A stretch of DNA of 64,000 bases. It comes from Candidatus Binataceae bacterium. GTDB taxonomy: Bacteria; Desulfobacterota; Binatia; Binatales; Binataceae. Position numbers and translations under genes: made by a program. The stretch spans positions 1 to 64,000 of the forward strand of contig DASRHP010000008.1 of NCBI GenBank assembly GCA_035650475.1, given 5' to 3'. The notes beneath the pieces are model-generated. The model saw only the letters and a list, made by a program, of their open reading frames with translations. It was not told the origin of the DNA and made no database searches. This document shows positions 34,338-42,282 of the stretch, one piece after another; positions within the stretch are counted from its first letter, which is position 1, and each line of letters opens with the position of its first letter.

Positions 34338-34814
34338 TCAGCCGCCGTAATTGAAGCCACACTCCTTGAGCGTCAGCGGCTCGGCCTCGCGCTTGAGATG
34401 GCCTTCGGTGACCTCGCCGACGACCACGCTGTGGTCGCCCAGCTCGTAAAACCCGACGACCTTGCACTCGACCGCCGCCGGCGCGTCGCTGATGATCGGC
34501 GCGCCATTTTTGCCCGCCTCGAAGGCGTAGTTGCCGAATTTGCCGTCCTTGGGCTCGACGTGCTTGAAGAACGCCATCCCGACCGCCTTCTGCCCGCTCG
34601 CCAGCATCGAGAGCGTGAAGACCTTGGATTCCTTGATCAGCGCATGGGCGGTCGAGTCGGCCTTGACCCCGACCACCACCAGCGGCGGCTTGAAGCTTGC
34701 CTGAGTGACCCAGTTAATGGTGGCCACGGTCTGGCGCTCGCCGCTACGGGCGCCGAGCACGAACAGACCGTACGGGATCATCAGGAGCGCTTTCTTCTTC
34801 GCATTTTCGTCCAT
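34338..34814 (-). CDS. Flavin reductase-like (FMN-binding split-barrel) protein
   Basis: A 158-residue protein of the flavin reductase domain family. It has PYGLFVLGARSGERQTVATINWVTQASFKPPLVVVGV, the FMN-binding segment, and a C-terminal DHSVVVGEVTEG region that completes the split barrel. Such proteins supply reduced flavin to monooxygenases or act on flavodiiron-type partners. No partner oxygenase is adjacent. A normal family length. Confidence 0.87.
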   Translation of the reverse strand: MDENAKKKALLMIPYGLFVLGARSGERQTVATINWVTQASFKPPLVVVGVKADSTAHALIKESKVFTLSMLASGQKAVGMAFFKHVEPKDGKFGNYAFEAGKNGAPIISDAPAAVECKVVGFYELGDHSVVVGEVTEGHLKREAEPLTLKECGFNYGG

Positions 34815-34956
34815 CGTTTTCTCCGTTCTCCGCTGCCGCCAAGCCGCGCTCGAGAGCGCAGAGGTTAGTCCGGCCTGGGCCTTGGATTCGTTTTAATCTG
34901 GTGCCGCGCGCGAGCATTGCGCGGGCGCCGGCCGATGCGGCCGCGGCGCGCGGCGA

Positions 34957-34965
34957 TGCTATAAT
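34957..34965 (+). promoter_or_regulatory. Extended -10 promoter for the DUF971 gene
   Basis: TGCTATAAT gives a perfect TATAAT (34960-34965) with the extended TGn element. No good -35 is visible upstream, as expected for an extended -10 promoter. Transcription would start near 34972, about 14 bases before the ATG at 34986. Confidence 0.5.
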
Positions 34966-34985
34966 CCAGCGCCAAGAGTGCACCA

Positions 34986-35321
34986 ATGGCGCTGAACAAG
35001 TCAAAGACGTCCCGAATCGTGAGCCTCAACGACGTCGGCCGCTACGCAGTGGGCGTGCGATGGGCCGACGGGCACGACAGCATCTATCCGCTGGAGAACC
35101 TCAGGCGCGCCTGCCCGTGCCACACCTGCGGCGGCCATATCGACGGCGAGATTCCCGCTGCCAGCCAGCGCTTGGCGCAGCTATCGCGCCTGGGCGAGCA
35201 AGGCGTGTTCCTCGGATGGGTGGACGGGCACGAGACGCTCTACACCACGGCCGATCTGCGCGCGCTTTGTCGGTGCGCTCACTGCGTGGCCGAGCCGGAA
35301 AAGCCGATCACCGGCGGCTGA
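34986..35321 (+). CDS. DUF971 (gamma-butyrobetaine hydroxylase-like N-terminal) protein
   Basis: A 111-residue protein with the DUF971/GBBH-like zinc domain: VRWADGHDSIYPLENLRRACPCHTCGG, where Cys and later His form a zinc site, and a C-terminal VDGHETLYTTADLRALCRCAHC. Single-domain DUF971 proteins occur near Fe-S or Mrp/ApbC genes in many bacteria, but the function is not established. It has four cysteines in two CxC-type pairs. A clear extended -10 promoter precedes it. Confidence 0.85.
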   Translation: MALNKSKTSRIVSLNDVGRYAVGVRWADGHDSIYPLENLRRACPCHTCGGHIDGEIPAASQRLAQLSRLGEQGVFLGWVDGHETLYTTADLRALCRCAHCVAEPEKPITGG

Positions 35322-35346
35322 CCGTTGCCGATTTTTCCGAGTAAGT

Positions 35347-38217
35347 CTAGCGACGAAGGCCGCCGGAGGCTGCCTTGCGCGGCGCTGGTTCGTCCTCGAT
35401 AGCTACGGGCTCCGCCGCCGACGGGGCGGGCTCCAGCCGCCGCCCGAGCAATTCGAACAGGGCGGGCAGCACAAGCAGCGTCGCAACCAGGATGAACGAG
35501 ACGCCGAGGCTCAGCACCCAGCCGAGGCTGGAGATGCCGCGATGGGTGGCCGGGATGAGCGCGGCGAAGCCCGCGATCGTAGTCAGGGTGGCGATCGTGA
35601 CCGACTTGCCGACCGCGCGGGTCAGGATCAGCGCCGACTTGTCGCGCTCCTCGCGCCAGCGATAGACCATATTGACGCCGTTGTCGACCGCAGTGCCGAT
35701 GATGATCGGGATTGCGAACAGGTTGGCCAGATTGAATTCCCATCCGAGCCCGCCCATCGCCTCGAGCAGCCACGCTCCGCCGAAGAACAGCGGTACCACC
35801 GCCAGCGCCGTGTCGCGCAGGTTGCGGAAGTCGGCGAAGACGAAGACCAGCACCGCGGCGAGCGCGAGCACCGCCGCGCGCTCGTAACCGCGGCGCATCA
35901 CGGTGGCGATGTTGTAGGTCTGCACCGGCGGGCCGGTCACGTCCGGATCGACGCTCTCAAGCGCGCCGACAAAGCGCGCCAGCGGCGCGTCGGCCCAGAT
36001 GTCGCCGCGCGGGTAGACCTGGACCAGGTAGCGGCCGCCGCGCCCGATGAAGCGTTCGCGGATTACCTCGGGCAGGTTGGCCGCGGTCACCGCGTCGGTG
36101 TTGAGATCGCGCTTGAGCTGGGCCAGGCGCGCGCGCAGGTCGGCGTTGGTCGCAAGCTCGTAGCCCGCAAATGCGTCGGGCCTGGCCTGAAGGCGCGCGA
36201 CCGCGGCGTTGGCGAGCGCCGCCGTCTTCGCGACGCCCGAGGCGGCCGCCTGCGCACCGGCGGCCCGCGCGAGCATCGTGAATTTCACCTCCAGCTCCCT
36301 GAGCTCGCGCGCGAGCGCCGCGGGATTGCTCGGGCGGACAGCGGCGGGCAGCTCGATCGGCGCAAGCATCGCGCCCAGCGTATGGAGCGTCGCCAGCTTG
36401 GCCGGTTGATCGTCGGGGATATAAGTCGCGATGGTTTCGACGTCGGAGACTTCGGGCAGTTTGCGGAAGGCCGTCGCGCGCACCTCCGCCGCCTCCATCG
36501 TCGGCGCCAGCGACACCGCGAACCACGACGAGCGGCCCGAGTCCTTGAGCAGCAGGTTCTCGAACTTGACCGCCTCGGCGCCTTCGGCCTGGAGATTCAG
36601 CACGTTCTGGTCGAAGCTCACCCGCCTGGTCATAAAGACCGCGCAGACGGTGATCGCCGCCGCGCCCGCAACTATCAGCATCGGACGGCGGAAGAACGCT
36701 TCGAGCAGCGAGCGGCGCGCGCGCGGCGCAAGCTGCGGGCGCACCCGCGCCGGAAAGTAACGCTCGCGCAGCACGGCCAGCGCGGGGAAGATCAGCAGTG
36801 CCGAAACCAGGCAAAGGAAGAGTCCGGCCGCCGAAACGATCCCGAGCTCGGCGATTCCGCGGAAGTCGGTGAACACCGGGGTCAGGAAGGCCAGTGCCAT
36901 GATACAGGCCGAGGCGAAGACGCCGGTGCCGGTGTTGACCACGGCCAGCTCGACCGCGCGCGACAGGTCGGCGCCCTGGCGGCGCGCCTCGTCATAGCGC
37001 GCCATGAGATGGACCGGGAAGTTGATCCCGATACCGGCGAGCACGCTGGTGAACACCGCCGAGAGCAGGTTGAGATGGCCGATCGCGAGCGTGGTGAAGC
37101 CGAACGACCAGGCGACACCGGCGAGCAGCGCGAGGATCGCGAAGGCGGGCTCGACCAGCGCACGGAACGGGATCACCAGCAGCAGCACGTTGGAGGTGAT
37201 CGCGATGAGCGAGGCGAGCGCGATATCGTGCGCGGTGGTGGCCTCCTCGGCATGGGCCAGCGCCGGCCCGCCGGTCATCCCGGCCAGTACCTCTGGAAAG
37301 GCGGCGCGCACGGCGTCGAGATCATTCTGGATGGCTTCGACCGGGTCGGGGCCGTCCTTGGCCCCGTCGCCGGGCGCGACGTGCAGGAGCAGGTACTTGC
37401 CGTTGTCGCTCAGCAGGTAGCCCTGATTGCCGAGTGCGCCGCCGTTATCGCCGCCCCCGCGGATCATCGTTTGCCACGGCGAGACGTATTTGCCGTCGGC
37501 CGCATAGGCGAGCATCCCTTGGAGCACGGTATCGATCGCGCTGGTATCGAACGCGGCCGGCATCGGACTGTTTCCCGACGCGGCGGCCGGGGCGGCCGCG
37601 CGCGCGGCGGCGTGGGGGTCGCGCGCACGTGCTGCCGCCATCGCACGCATCTGGCCGTCGATCCCGCGATTGACCATTGTAAAGAAGCCCGCCAGGCCGG
37701 GGTCGGCGGCGTAGCCGCGCAGCATTGGGTAGGCCGCGCGGATATTGGCGGCCAGCGCGTCGAGGTCGGCGCGCTTCATGTAGAGCATCGCGCGGTCGGC
37801 GAAGGCGCCCGGGTCGATCTTGTAGAAGACGGCCTTGACGTTGGCGCGGTCGGCGCTCAGCCGCGCCGCCAGCGCTTCAACGAAGCTGCGGGCGCGCGCG
37901 CCGTCGGGCGCGGCGCTGACGACGATAATCAAGCCGTCGAGGTCGGGGAACTCGCGGGTGTAGTCGAGGTAGTTGCGCGCGGCGCGGCTGTTGGGAGTGA
38001 TCAGGTCGTCCTGCCCGGTATGGAACTCCAGGCGCGCCCGCGTGTAAATCACGCTGGCGAGCGCAAGGGCGGTCGCGGCCAGCAGCACCATCCAGGGCCG
38101 TTTAAGGCTGAGCGCGGCGAGCGCGCGAAATAATCGGTATCGCAAGCTTAACGATTCCTCTGCCGGGAACGCAGGGGGCGGAGCGTCGGGAGTGCAGGCG
38201 TCCCTCATGCGCGGCAT
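35347..38217 (-). CDS. RND/MMPL transporter, hopanoid exporter HpnN-like
   Basis: A 956-residue RND-superfamily exporter. TM1 is near residues 42-60, a large periplasmic loop of about 250 residues follows, then a cluster of TM helices (LLVIPFRALVEPAFAILALLAG, FASACIMALAFLTPVFTDFRGI), a second periplasmic loop, and a final helix group with GFAALIPATHRGISSLGWVLSLG. The layout and first loop (TGQDDLITPNS) resemble HpnN, which carries hopanoids to the outer membrane. No other hpn genes are in the window. The ATG used adds about 24 non-conserved residues; TTG near 38145, after GAGGAA, is an alternative. Confidence 0.82.
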   Translation of the reverse strand: MPRMRDACTPDAPPPAFPAEESLSLRYRLFRALAALSLKRPWMVLLAATALALASVIYTRARLEFHTGQDDLITPNSRAARNYLDYTREFPDLDGLIIVVSAAPDGARARSFVEALAARLSADRANVKAVFYKIDPGAFADRAMLYMKRADLDALAANIRAAYPMLRGYAADPGLAGFFTMVNRGIDGQMRAMAAARARDPHAAARAAAPAAASGNSPMPAAFDTSAIDTVLQGMLAYAADGKYVSPWQTMIRGGGDNGGALGNQGYLLSDNGKYLLLHVAPGDGAKDGPDPVEAIQNDLDAVRAAFPEVLAGMTGGPALAHAEEATTAHDIALASLIAITSNVLLLVIPFRALVEPAFAILALLAGVAWSFGFTTLAIGHLNLLSAVFTSVLAGIGINFPVHLMARYDEARRQGADLSRAVELAVVNTGTGVFASACIMALAFLTPVFTDFRGIAELGIVSAAGLFLCLVSALLIFPALAVLRERYFPARVRPQLAPRARRSLLEAFFRRPMLIVAGAAAITVCAVFMTRRVSFDQNVLNLQAEGAEAVKFENLLLKDSGRSSWFAVSLAPTMEAAEVRATAFRKLPEVSDVETIATYIPDDQPAKLATLHTLGAMLAPIELPAAVRPSNPAALARELRELEVKFTMLARAAGAQAAASGVAKTAALANAAVARLQARPDAFAGYELATNADLRARLAQLKRDLNTDAVTAANLPEVIRERFIGRGGRYLVQVYPRGDIWADAPLARFVGALESVDPDVTGPPVQTYNIATVMRRGYERAAVLALAAVLVFVFADFRNLRDTALAVVPLFFGGAWLLEAMGGLGWEFNLANLFAIPIIIGTAVDNGVNMVYRWREERDKSALILTRAVGKSVTIATLTTIAGFAALIPATHRGISSLGWVLSLGVSFILVATLLVLPALFELLGRRLEPAPSAAEPVAIEDEPAPRKAASGGLRR

Positions 38218-38265
38218 CGCACGCGCCGCGCGCCGGAGAAGGCCGCGATGGACACGCCGGCCGGA

Positions 38266-38418
38266 TCAGCGCCGGAACAAATACTCCCGAAGCGCGTTCA
38301 ACTGCTTCGCCGCCTCCTCCTCCACCGCCAGCGCATCCTTCGGTTCTCCGCGGCCGACCAGCGCGGCCGCCGCAGCGACCGAAGCGAGCATCAAAGCGAA
38401 CGCGATTTTCCAACCCAT
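38266..38418 (-). CDS. Small hypothetical single-pass membrane protein
   Basis: A 50-residue reading frame: MGWKIAFALMLASVAAAAAL forms one transmembrane helix or signal anchor, followed by a charged helix (KDALAVEEEAAKQLNALREYL). The same frame continues upstream to 38514 without recognisable sequence. It lies just upstream of the HpnN-like gene on the same strand. I do not recognise it, and the ribosome site is weak. Confidence 0.4.
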   Translation of the reverse strand: MGWKIAFALMLASVAAAAALVGRGEPKDALAVEEEAAKQLNALREYLFRR

Positions 38419-38637
38419 ACTATGCGTTTGTGCGAGCCGCCCGGGCCCGAACTCCTCTTTGCCGATATCGCCCGCGCGCCCCAGGCGGCGCGCGCCCGCT
38501 AGCGGGCCTGTCAAGCGTAAAACGCTACCAGTTTTCGCGGAGCGAAACGATAGGTGGAATCGCCGCCGAGGCGGGCGCTTGCTTTACTCGAAATCGGCCG
38601 AGGCCCCGTGGGGCGATGCCGTCGCGCGCGAACAACT

Positions 38638-39468
38638 CTACACGACCTTCGATGGCGCCGCCCCTACTGTCAGCGAATAGCGGCCGCCGCTGTGGGTCAA
38701 CTGAACCGGTGCGTCGAACGCACTGCTCAACCTCGCCGAGGTCATCACGCTCTCGCGCGGCCCCGACGCCAGAACCCTCCCTGCGCGCAGCGCAAGCACG
38801 TGCGAGAACCCCGGCACGATCTCTTCGACATGATGAGTCACGAGCACCAGGGTCGGCGCGGCGGGACGCGCGAGCAGGCGCTCGATAAAGGCCAGGAAAT
38901 GCTCGCGTGCAACCGGGTCCAGCCCGGCGCACGGCTCGTCGAGGATGAGCAGAGCCGGATCGGCCATCAGCGCCCGCCCGATCAGCACCCGCTGGCGCTC
39001 GCCCTGAGAGAGGAAGCGCCACGGGCGCTCGGCCAAGTAGTCCGCTTCGACCTCGGCGAGAATCTCGCGGGCCCGGCGGATTTCCGTCTCGCCGACCTCG
39101 CCCCACATCCCGATCATCGCGCGCCGCCCGCTGGCGATCGCGCTCAGGGCGCTCTCATGGCCGGGCATCAGCTGGCGGATGGACGAGCTCACGAGCCCGA
39201 TCCGCGTGCGCAGCTCGCGCCAGTCGGCGCGCCCGTAAGTCTCGCCCAGCACCCGGAGCGTGCCCGCGGTGGGCGCGAGATAGCCGGTCAGCACGCTCAA
39301 CAGCGAAGTCTTGCCCGACCCGTTGGCGCCGAGGATCACCCAATGCTGACCAGGCTCGACGCGCCAGTCGATGGACTCGAGAATCAGTGCGTCGCGCTCA
39401 ACCCGCAGCCCCTGGATTTCGATTACTGGGCGATGGTTGTCGGCGGGGGCGGAGTAAAGACGGGGCAT
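38638..39468 (-). CDS. ABC transporter ATP-binding protein (YlmA/ModF-like, no permease)
   Basis: A 276-residue ABC ATPase with Walker A LGANGSGKTS, signature FLSQGERQRV, Walker B LLILDEPCAGLD and H-loop VLVTHHVEEI. There is no permease gene beside it. The type resembles orphan ModF/YlmA-like ATPases rather than a canonical importer. It is divergent from moaA, and the molybdenum link is only by position. Role unknown. Confidence 0.85.
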   Translation of the reverse strand: MPRLYSAPADNHRPVIEIQGLRVERDALILESIDWRVEPGQHWVILGANGSGKTSLLSVLTGYLAPTAGTLRVLGETYGRADWRELRTRIGLVSSSIRQLMPGHESALSAIASGRRAMIGMWGEVGETEIRRAREILAEVEADYLAERPWRFLSQGERQRVLIGRALMADPALLILDEPCAGLDPVAREHFLAFIERLLARPAAPTLVLVTHHVEEIVPGFSHVLALRAGRVLASGPRESVMTSARLSSAFDAPVQLTHSGGRYSLTVGAAPSKVV

Positions 39469-39550
39469 CGTGAGAGCGGGCCATCCATGCGGCGCGCCTC
39501 AACTCTAATCGATCACGGGCGGGTGGGAAATCGCCGCGTTCGCGGCGCAC

Positions 39551-39580
39551 GGTTGTAAGGCCGCGCAGGCGCCGACTAAA
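39551..39580 (+). promoter_or_regulatory. Candidate sigma-70 type promoter for moaA
   Basis: TTGTAA (39551-39556) and TAAAAT (39575-39580) have an 18-base spacer in the divergent gap upstream of moaA. The -10 is five of six to consensus, the -35 four of six. GGGGAG (39588-39593) follows. Confidence 0.45.
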
Positions 39581-39653
39581 ATCGAACCTGGGGAGCTGGT
39601 TCGCCGTGCCCTTACGGGCGCGCGAGAGACAACCGCAGCAGGGCTTGGCAAGA

Positions 39654-40643
39654 ATGCCGAGGGACTCCTTCAATCGCGAAATCGACTACCTGCGCATCTC
39701 GGTAATCGATAATTGCAATCTGCGATGCGTCTATTGCATGCCGCTCGACGGACTGCGCTTCCTGCCTCGCGACGAGCTGCTGACGCCGGCCGAGATCGAA
39801 GCCGTCGTGCGCGCGGCGGTCAGCGTCGGGTTTCGCAAGTTCCGCCTGACCGGCGGCGAGCCGCTCATCCGCGCCGACGTGATCGAGATCGTCGAGCGGC
39901 TGGCCGCGATCGATGGCGTCGGCGATCTCGCGCTCACCACCAATGCGCTGCTTCTGGCAAAGCTCGCCGAGCCGCTGAGACGCGCCGGCCTTCGACGCAT
40001 CAACGTCCATCTCGACAGTCTCAACCCAGCCACGGTCGAGCAGCAGATGCGCTGGGGCAGCTTCACCCGGATCTGGGACGGAATCATGGCCGCCGAGGCC
40101 GCGGGGCTGGTACCGATCAAGCTCAACGCGGTGGTTGCCGCTGGGTACAACGAGGACGAGGTCGTGAACCTCGCCGCGCTGACGGTCGAGCGCGACTGGC
40201 ACGTGCGGTTCATCGAGCTGATGCCGCTGGGCGGGGGCGAGTGCGCGCGGCTTGCGATCAAGCGCTACGTCTCGAACATCGAGACCCGCCGGCGGATCGA
40301 GGCGGCGCTGGGCCCGCTGCTCGAGCTCGGGTCGAGCAATCCGTCCGACGAGGCGCGCAACTTCAGGCTGTACGGCGCGCGCGGCGTGGTCGGCTTCATC
40401 AGCCCGGTCAGCGAGCCGTATTGCGGAACGTGCAACCGGATGCGCCTGACCGCCGACGGCAAGTTCCACCTCTGCTTGCTTAACGACGACGAGATGGACG
40501 TGCGGCGCGCGCTGCGCGAGGGCGGGGGTGAGGCGGCGGTTGCGCGGATTCTGGAGCGCGCGGTCGCGCTCAAACCCACCGGCCACCATCTGCTCGAAGG
40601 CCGCTCCACCCGCGAGCGCTCGATGTACCAGATCGGGGGGTGA
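39654..40643 (+). CDS. moaA: GTP 3',8-cyclase MoaA
   Basis: A 329-residue radical SAM enzyme for the first step of molybdenum cofactor synthesis. The N-terminal cluster motif is CNLRCVYC; the SAM site is FRLTGGEPLIR; the C-terminal GTP-binding cluster is CGTCNRMRLTADGKFHLC. It ends in Gly-Gly, the tail needed for activity in MoaA. ATG 39654 matches the usual family length; GTG 39606 in the same frame is an alternative. No other moa or moe genes are adjacent. Confidence 0.94.
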   Translation: MPRDSFNREIDYLRISVIDNCNLRCVYCMPLDGLRFLPRDELLTPAEIEAVVRAAVSVGFRKFRLTGGEPLIRADVIEIVERLAAIDGVGDLALTTNALLLAKLAEPLRRAGLRRINVHLDSLNPATVEQQMRWGSFTRIWDGIMAAEAAGLVPIKLNAVVAAGYNEDEVVNLAALTVERDWHVRFIELMPLGGGECARLAIKRYVSNIETRRRIEAALGPLLELGSSNPSDEARNFRLYGARGVVGFISPVSEPYCGTCNRMRLTADGKFHLCLLNDDEMDVRRALREGGGEAAVARILERAVALKPTGHHLLEGRSTRERSMYQIGG

Positions 40644-40650
40644 TTCCCGC

Positions 40651-40895
40651 TTGTCCGGGAGTTCGCCGCCGCTGCTCGCCACTATCGCCGCGAATAATCG
40701 CGACGAATCGTTTCAGGAGCTTGCCCAGCGCACCGGCTTCATGGCGTCCAACCTGTCACGCATGCTCAGGGATAGGGGCGCTAGGGCTTGGTGCGATTGG
40801 ATCGCGTTGAGCGCGGTCGCGTCCGTCCCAAAAGTCCTCTCGAACTGCGCCTGAGCGTGCTATCTATTGCGTCGTGCCGCTGCGCGACGTGCTGA
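40651..40895 (+). pseudogene. Decayed HTH transcriptional regulator remnant
   Basis: In the gap after moaA, one frame reads SPPLLATIAANNRDESFQEL, then AQRTGFMASNLSRML, a clear helix-turn-helix of the small MarR/HVO_A0114-like regulators. About eight codons later the expected continuation appears in another frame as GLVRLDRVERGRVRPKS, preceded by TAG where the family has Tyr. The distance is one base short, so a one-base deletion near 40770-40783 plus a nonsense change would explain it. The 3' part overlaps the Mug gene. Confidence 0.5.
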
Positions 40896-41419
40896 CTCCT
40901 CATCCGCGGATCCTGTTTGTCGGGATTAACCCCGGCCTGCGCTCCGAGGCGGTCGGCCATCACTTTGCCGGCCCCGGCAATCCCTTCTGGCGTCTGCTCT
41001 ACGCCGCGCGCCTGGTCCCCGTCGCGCTCACCCATGACGAAGATCAGCGGCTTGCCGAGTTTGGCCTTGCGCTAACCAATCTATGCCCGCGTGCGACGCG
41101 CTCGGCCGCCGAGCTGAGCGCGGCCGAGTTGCGGCGCGGCAAGCAGGCGCTGGAGCGCAAGATCCGCCGGCTGCATCCCGACGTCGTCGCCTTCGTCGGC
41201 GTGACGATCTACCGGCAGTTTTTCGGACGCGGCAGCGACGCCGGACCAGGGCCCAAGGCTGAGAAGATCGACGGCGCGCGAGTTTTCGTCCTGCCCAACC
41301 CGAGCGGGCTCAACGCGAGCTTTCCTGGCTTTAGACACAAGCTGGTGTGGTTCGAGCGGCTGCGCGAATTTGTCGAGGCCGTGGCCGACCGGCCGCGGCA
41401 CGCGCGGCGATCGACGTAG
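40874..41419 (+). CDS. mug: Mismatch-specific uracil-DNA glycosylase (Mug/TDG family)
   Basis: A 181-residue DNA glycosylase of the Mug/TDG family. The catalytic Asn is in VGINPGLRS and the DNA-minor-groove motif in LPNPSGLNASF. It removes uracil, ethenocytosine and related bases opposite G. GTG 40874 is the most likely start; the decayed regulator sequence overlaps it. No iron-sulfur cysteines of UDG family 4 are present, so it is not that family. Confidence 0.9.
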   Translation: MPLRDVLTPHPRILFVGINPGLRSEAVGHHFAGPGNPFWRLLYAARLVPVALTHDEDQRLAEFGLALTNLCPRATRSAAELSAAELRRGKQALERKIRRLHPDVVAFVGVTIYRQFFGRGSDAGPGPKAEKIDGARVFVLPNPSGLNASFPGFRHKLVWFERLREFVEAVADRPRHARRST

Positions 41420-41430
41420 CGGGAAATTTA

Positions 41431-41694
41431 TCAGCTCTGGGCCGAACGGAAGCCGGTGCGCCGCTTCCATTCGTCGGCGTCGATCGCGCCCTCGACCAGC
41501 GCCGAGCAGTCGATGCAGAGCAGGACCAGCGAGTTCGACTCGACTGGCGGCTGCTCGTCCGCCTCTTCGTTGACCGCGACAACGAAACGCGCGGGAAGAT
41601 GGGGCGCGTTGCGTTGGCACAGCTCGCACTTGACCCAATCGGGCGCCCGCCTGTAGGGCAAGCGCTTCTTGAATACCGGATGATCCGCGCTCAT
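41431..41694 (-). CDS. Small zinc-ribbon-like hypothetical protein
   Basis: An 87-residue protein with two CxxC knuckles, VKCELCQRN and LLCIDCSAL, about 35 residues apart, suggesting one zinc-binding site. Between them lies a hydrophobic/acidic stretch (RFVVAVNEEADEQPPVESNS). I do not recognise a family. ATG 41694 is chosen because upstream sequence in the same frame is low complexity. It is convergent with mug and lies next to the long gene-poor gap. Confidence 0.5.
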   Translation of the reverse strand: MSADHPVFKKRLPYRRAPDWVKCELCQRNAPHLPARFVVAVNEEADEQPPVESNSLVLLCIDCSALVEGAIDADEWKRRTGFRSAQS

Positions 41695-42114
41695 CTCAGC
41701 GGCCCCCGCCGCAAAGCTGACGCGCGCCCTCCTAGGGGCCGCCCGCCAGTCACGCCTTCCTGATTGGTTCGAACCCCCGGCGCGGCCTGGAGCATTCCGT
41801 ATGCCATCCGGCGCATTGCGCTCAACTGTCCTAATCCGCTCTCCGCCTCGCACGCGGACGCGCCGGCGCAACCCGCCGTGGCTTGGACGCAACGGCCCGG
41901 CCGGGCCCACCCGATCGGGCCGAGCGCGGATTGCCTCAGTGCATGCGCCTGAAAGAGCGCGGGCGCACCGCCCTACGACCCGAGTTGTCGCCGGAACTCT
42001 AGCGGCGTCCGATAGGCGGCCAGCCCTGCGGTTAGTCAGGGCCCCGTCCGGTCCCCTGCGGAGGACAGCGTCGCGGGATATTGCCACATTTTGATAAATT
42101 AAAGTGCAATAGAG

Positions 42115-42128
42115 CAACGTCGATGTTG
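42115..42128. promoter_or_regulatory. Dyad, candidate enhancer site
   Basis: CAACGTCGATGTTG is an inverted repeat with 12 of 14 positions symmetric. It is centred about 85-90 bases upstream of the -24 element and about 110 from the predicted transcription start, a usual distance for the activator binding site of a sigma-54 promoter. Confidence 0.4.
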
Positions 42129-42205
42129 GTCTTCCGCTACGCCAATTTCCGCTTATTTAATCTTAAATCTCTCTAAAACGTGCATATCTCTTCATTTTCT
42201 GTCTA

Positions 42206-42221
42206 TGGCACCGCATTTGCT
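42206..42221 (+). promoter_or_regulatory. Sigma-54 (-24/-12) promoter
   Basis: TGGCACCGCATTTGCT matches the sigma-54 consensus TGGCACG-N4-TTGCW with one mismatch; the invariant GG and GC are ten bases apart. Transcription should start near 42232. This site overlaps ATG 42205, which therefore cannot be the start codon of the downstream gene on this transcript. Confidence 0.75.
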
Positions 42222-42282
42222 GACCAACCCCGCAGCACGGCGGTGCGCCGCCGGACCCGGGGGGCAGAGAGCGAGAGGAACT

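Larger units (their letters stand above)
41695..42282. other. Gene-poor intergenic region upstream of the sigma-54 activator
   Basis: Nearly 600 bases without a convincing gene. The first 370 bases are high GC, with a hairpin (GCCCTG 42023-42028 / CAGGGC 42037-42042). From about 42080 the DNA turns clearly AT-rich up to 42204, unlike its surroundings, and holds a dyad (42115-42128) and an imperfect IHF-like match (42084-42096, minus strand). The sigma-54 promoter at 42206-42221 ends it. This looks like a regulatory region. Confidence 0.6.

Noticed and set aside
35542..38133. Long open frame opposite the HpnN-like gene
   Set aside because: Low-complexity Arg/Gly/Ala-rich composition and no family features; antisense shadow of a high-GC gene. 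Similar shadows opposite bamA, waaA and rpsA were also dropped.
41764..41780. GGTTCGAACCCCCGGC resembles a tRNA T-arm/3' end
   Set aside because: The T-stem left side (attgg) does not pair with the right side, and no acceptor, D- or anticodon arm is found on either strand.
42205..42207. ATG 42205 as start of the sigma-54 activator
   Set aside because: It overlaps the -24 element of a strong sigma-54 promoter whose transcript would start near 42232, and it has no ribosome site.
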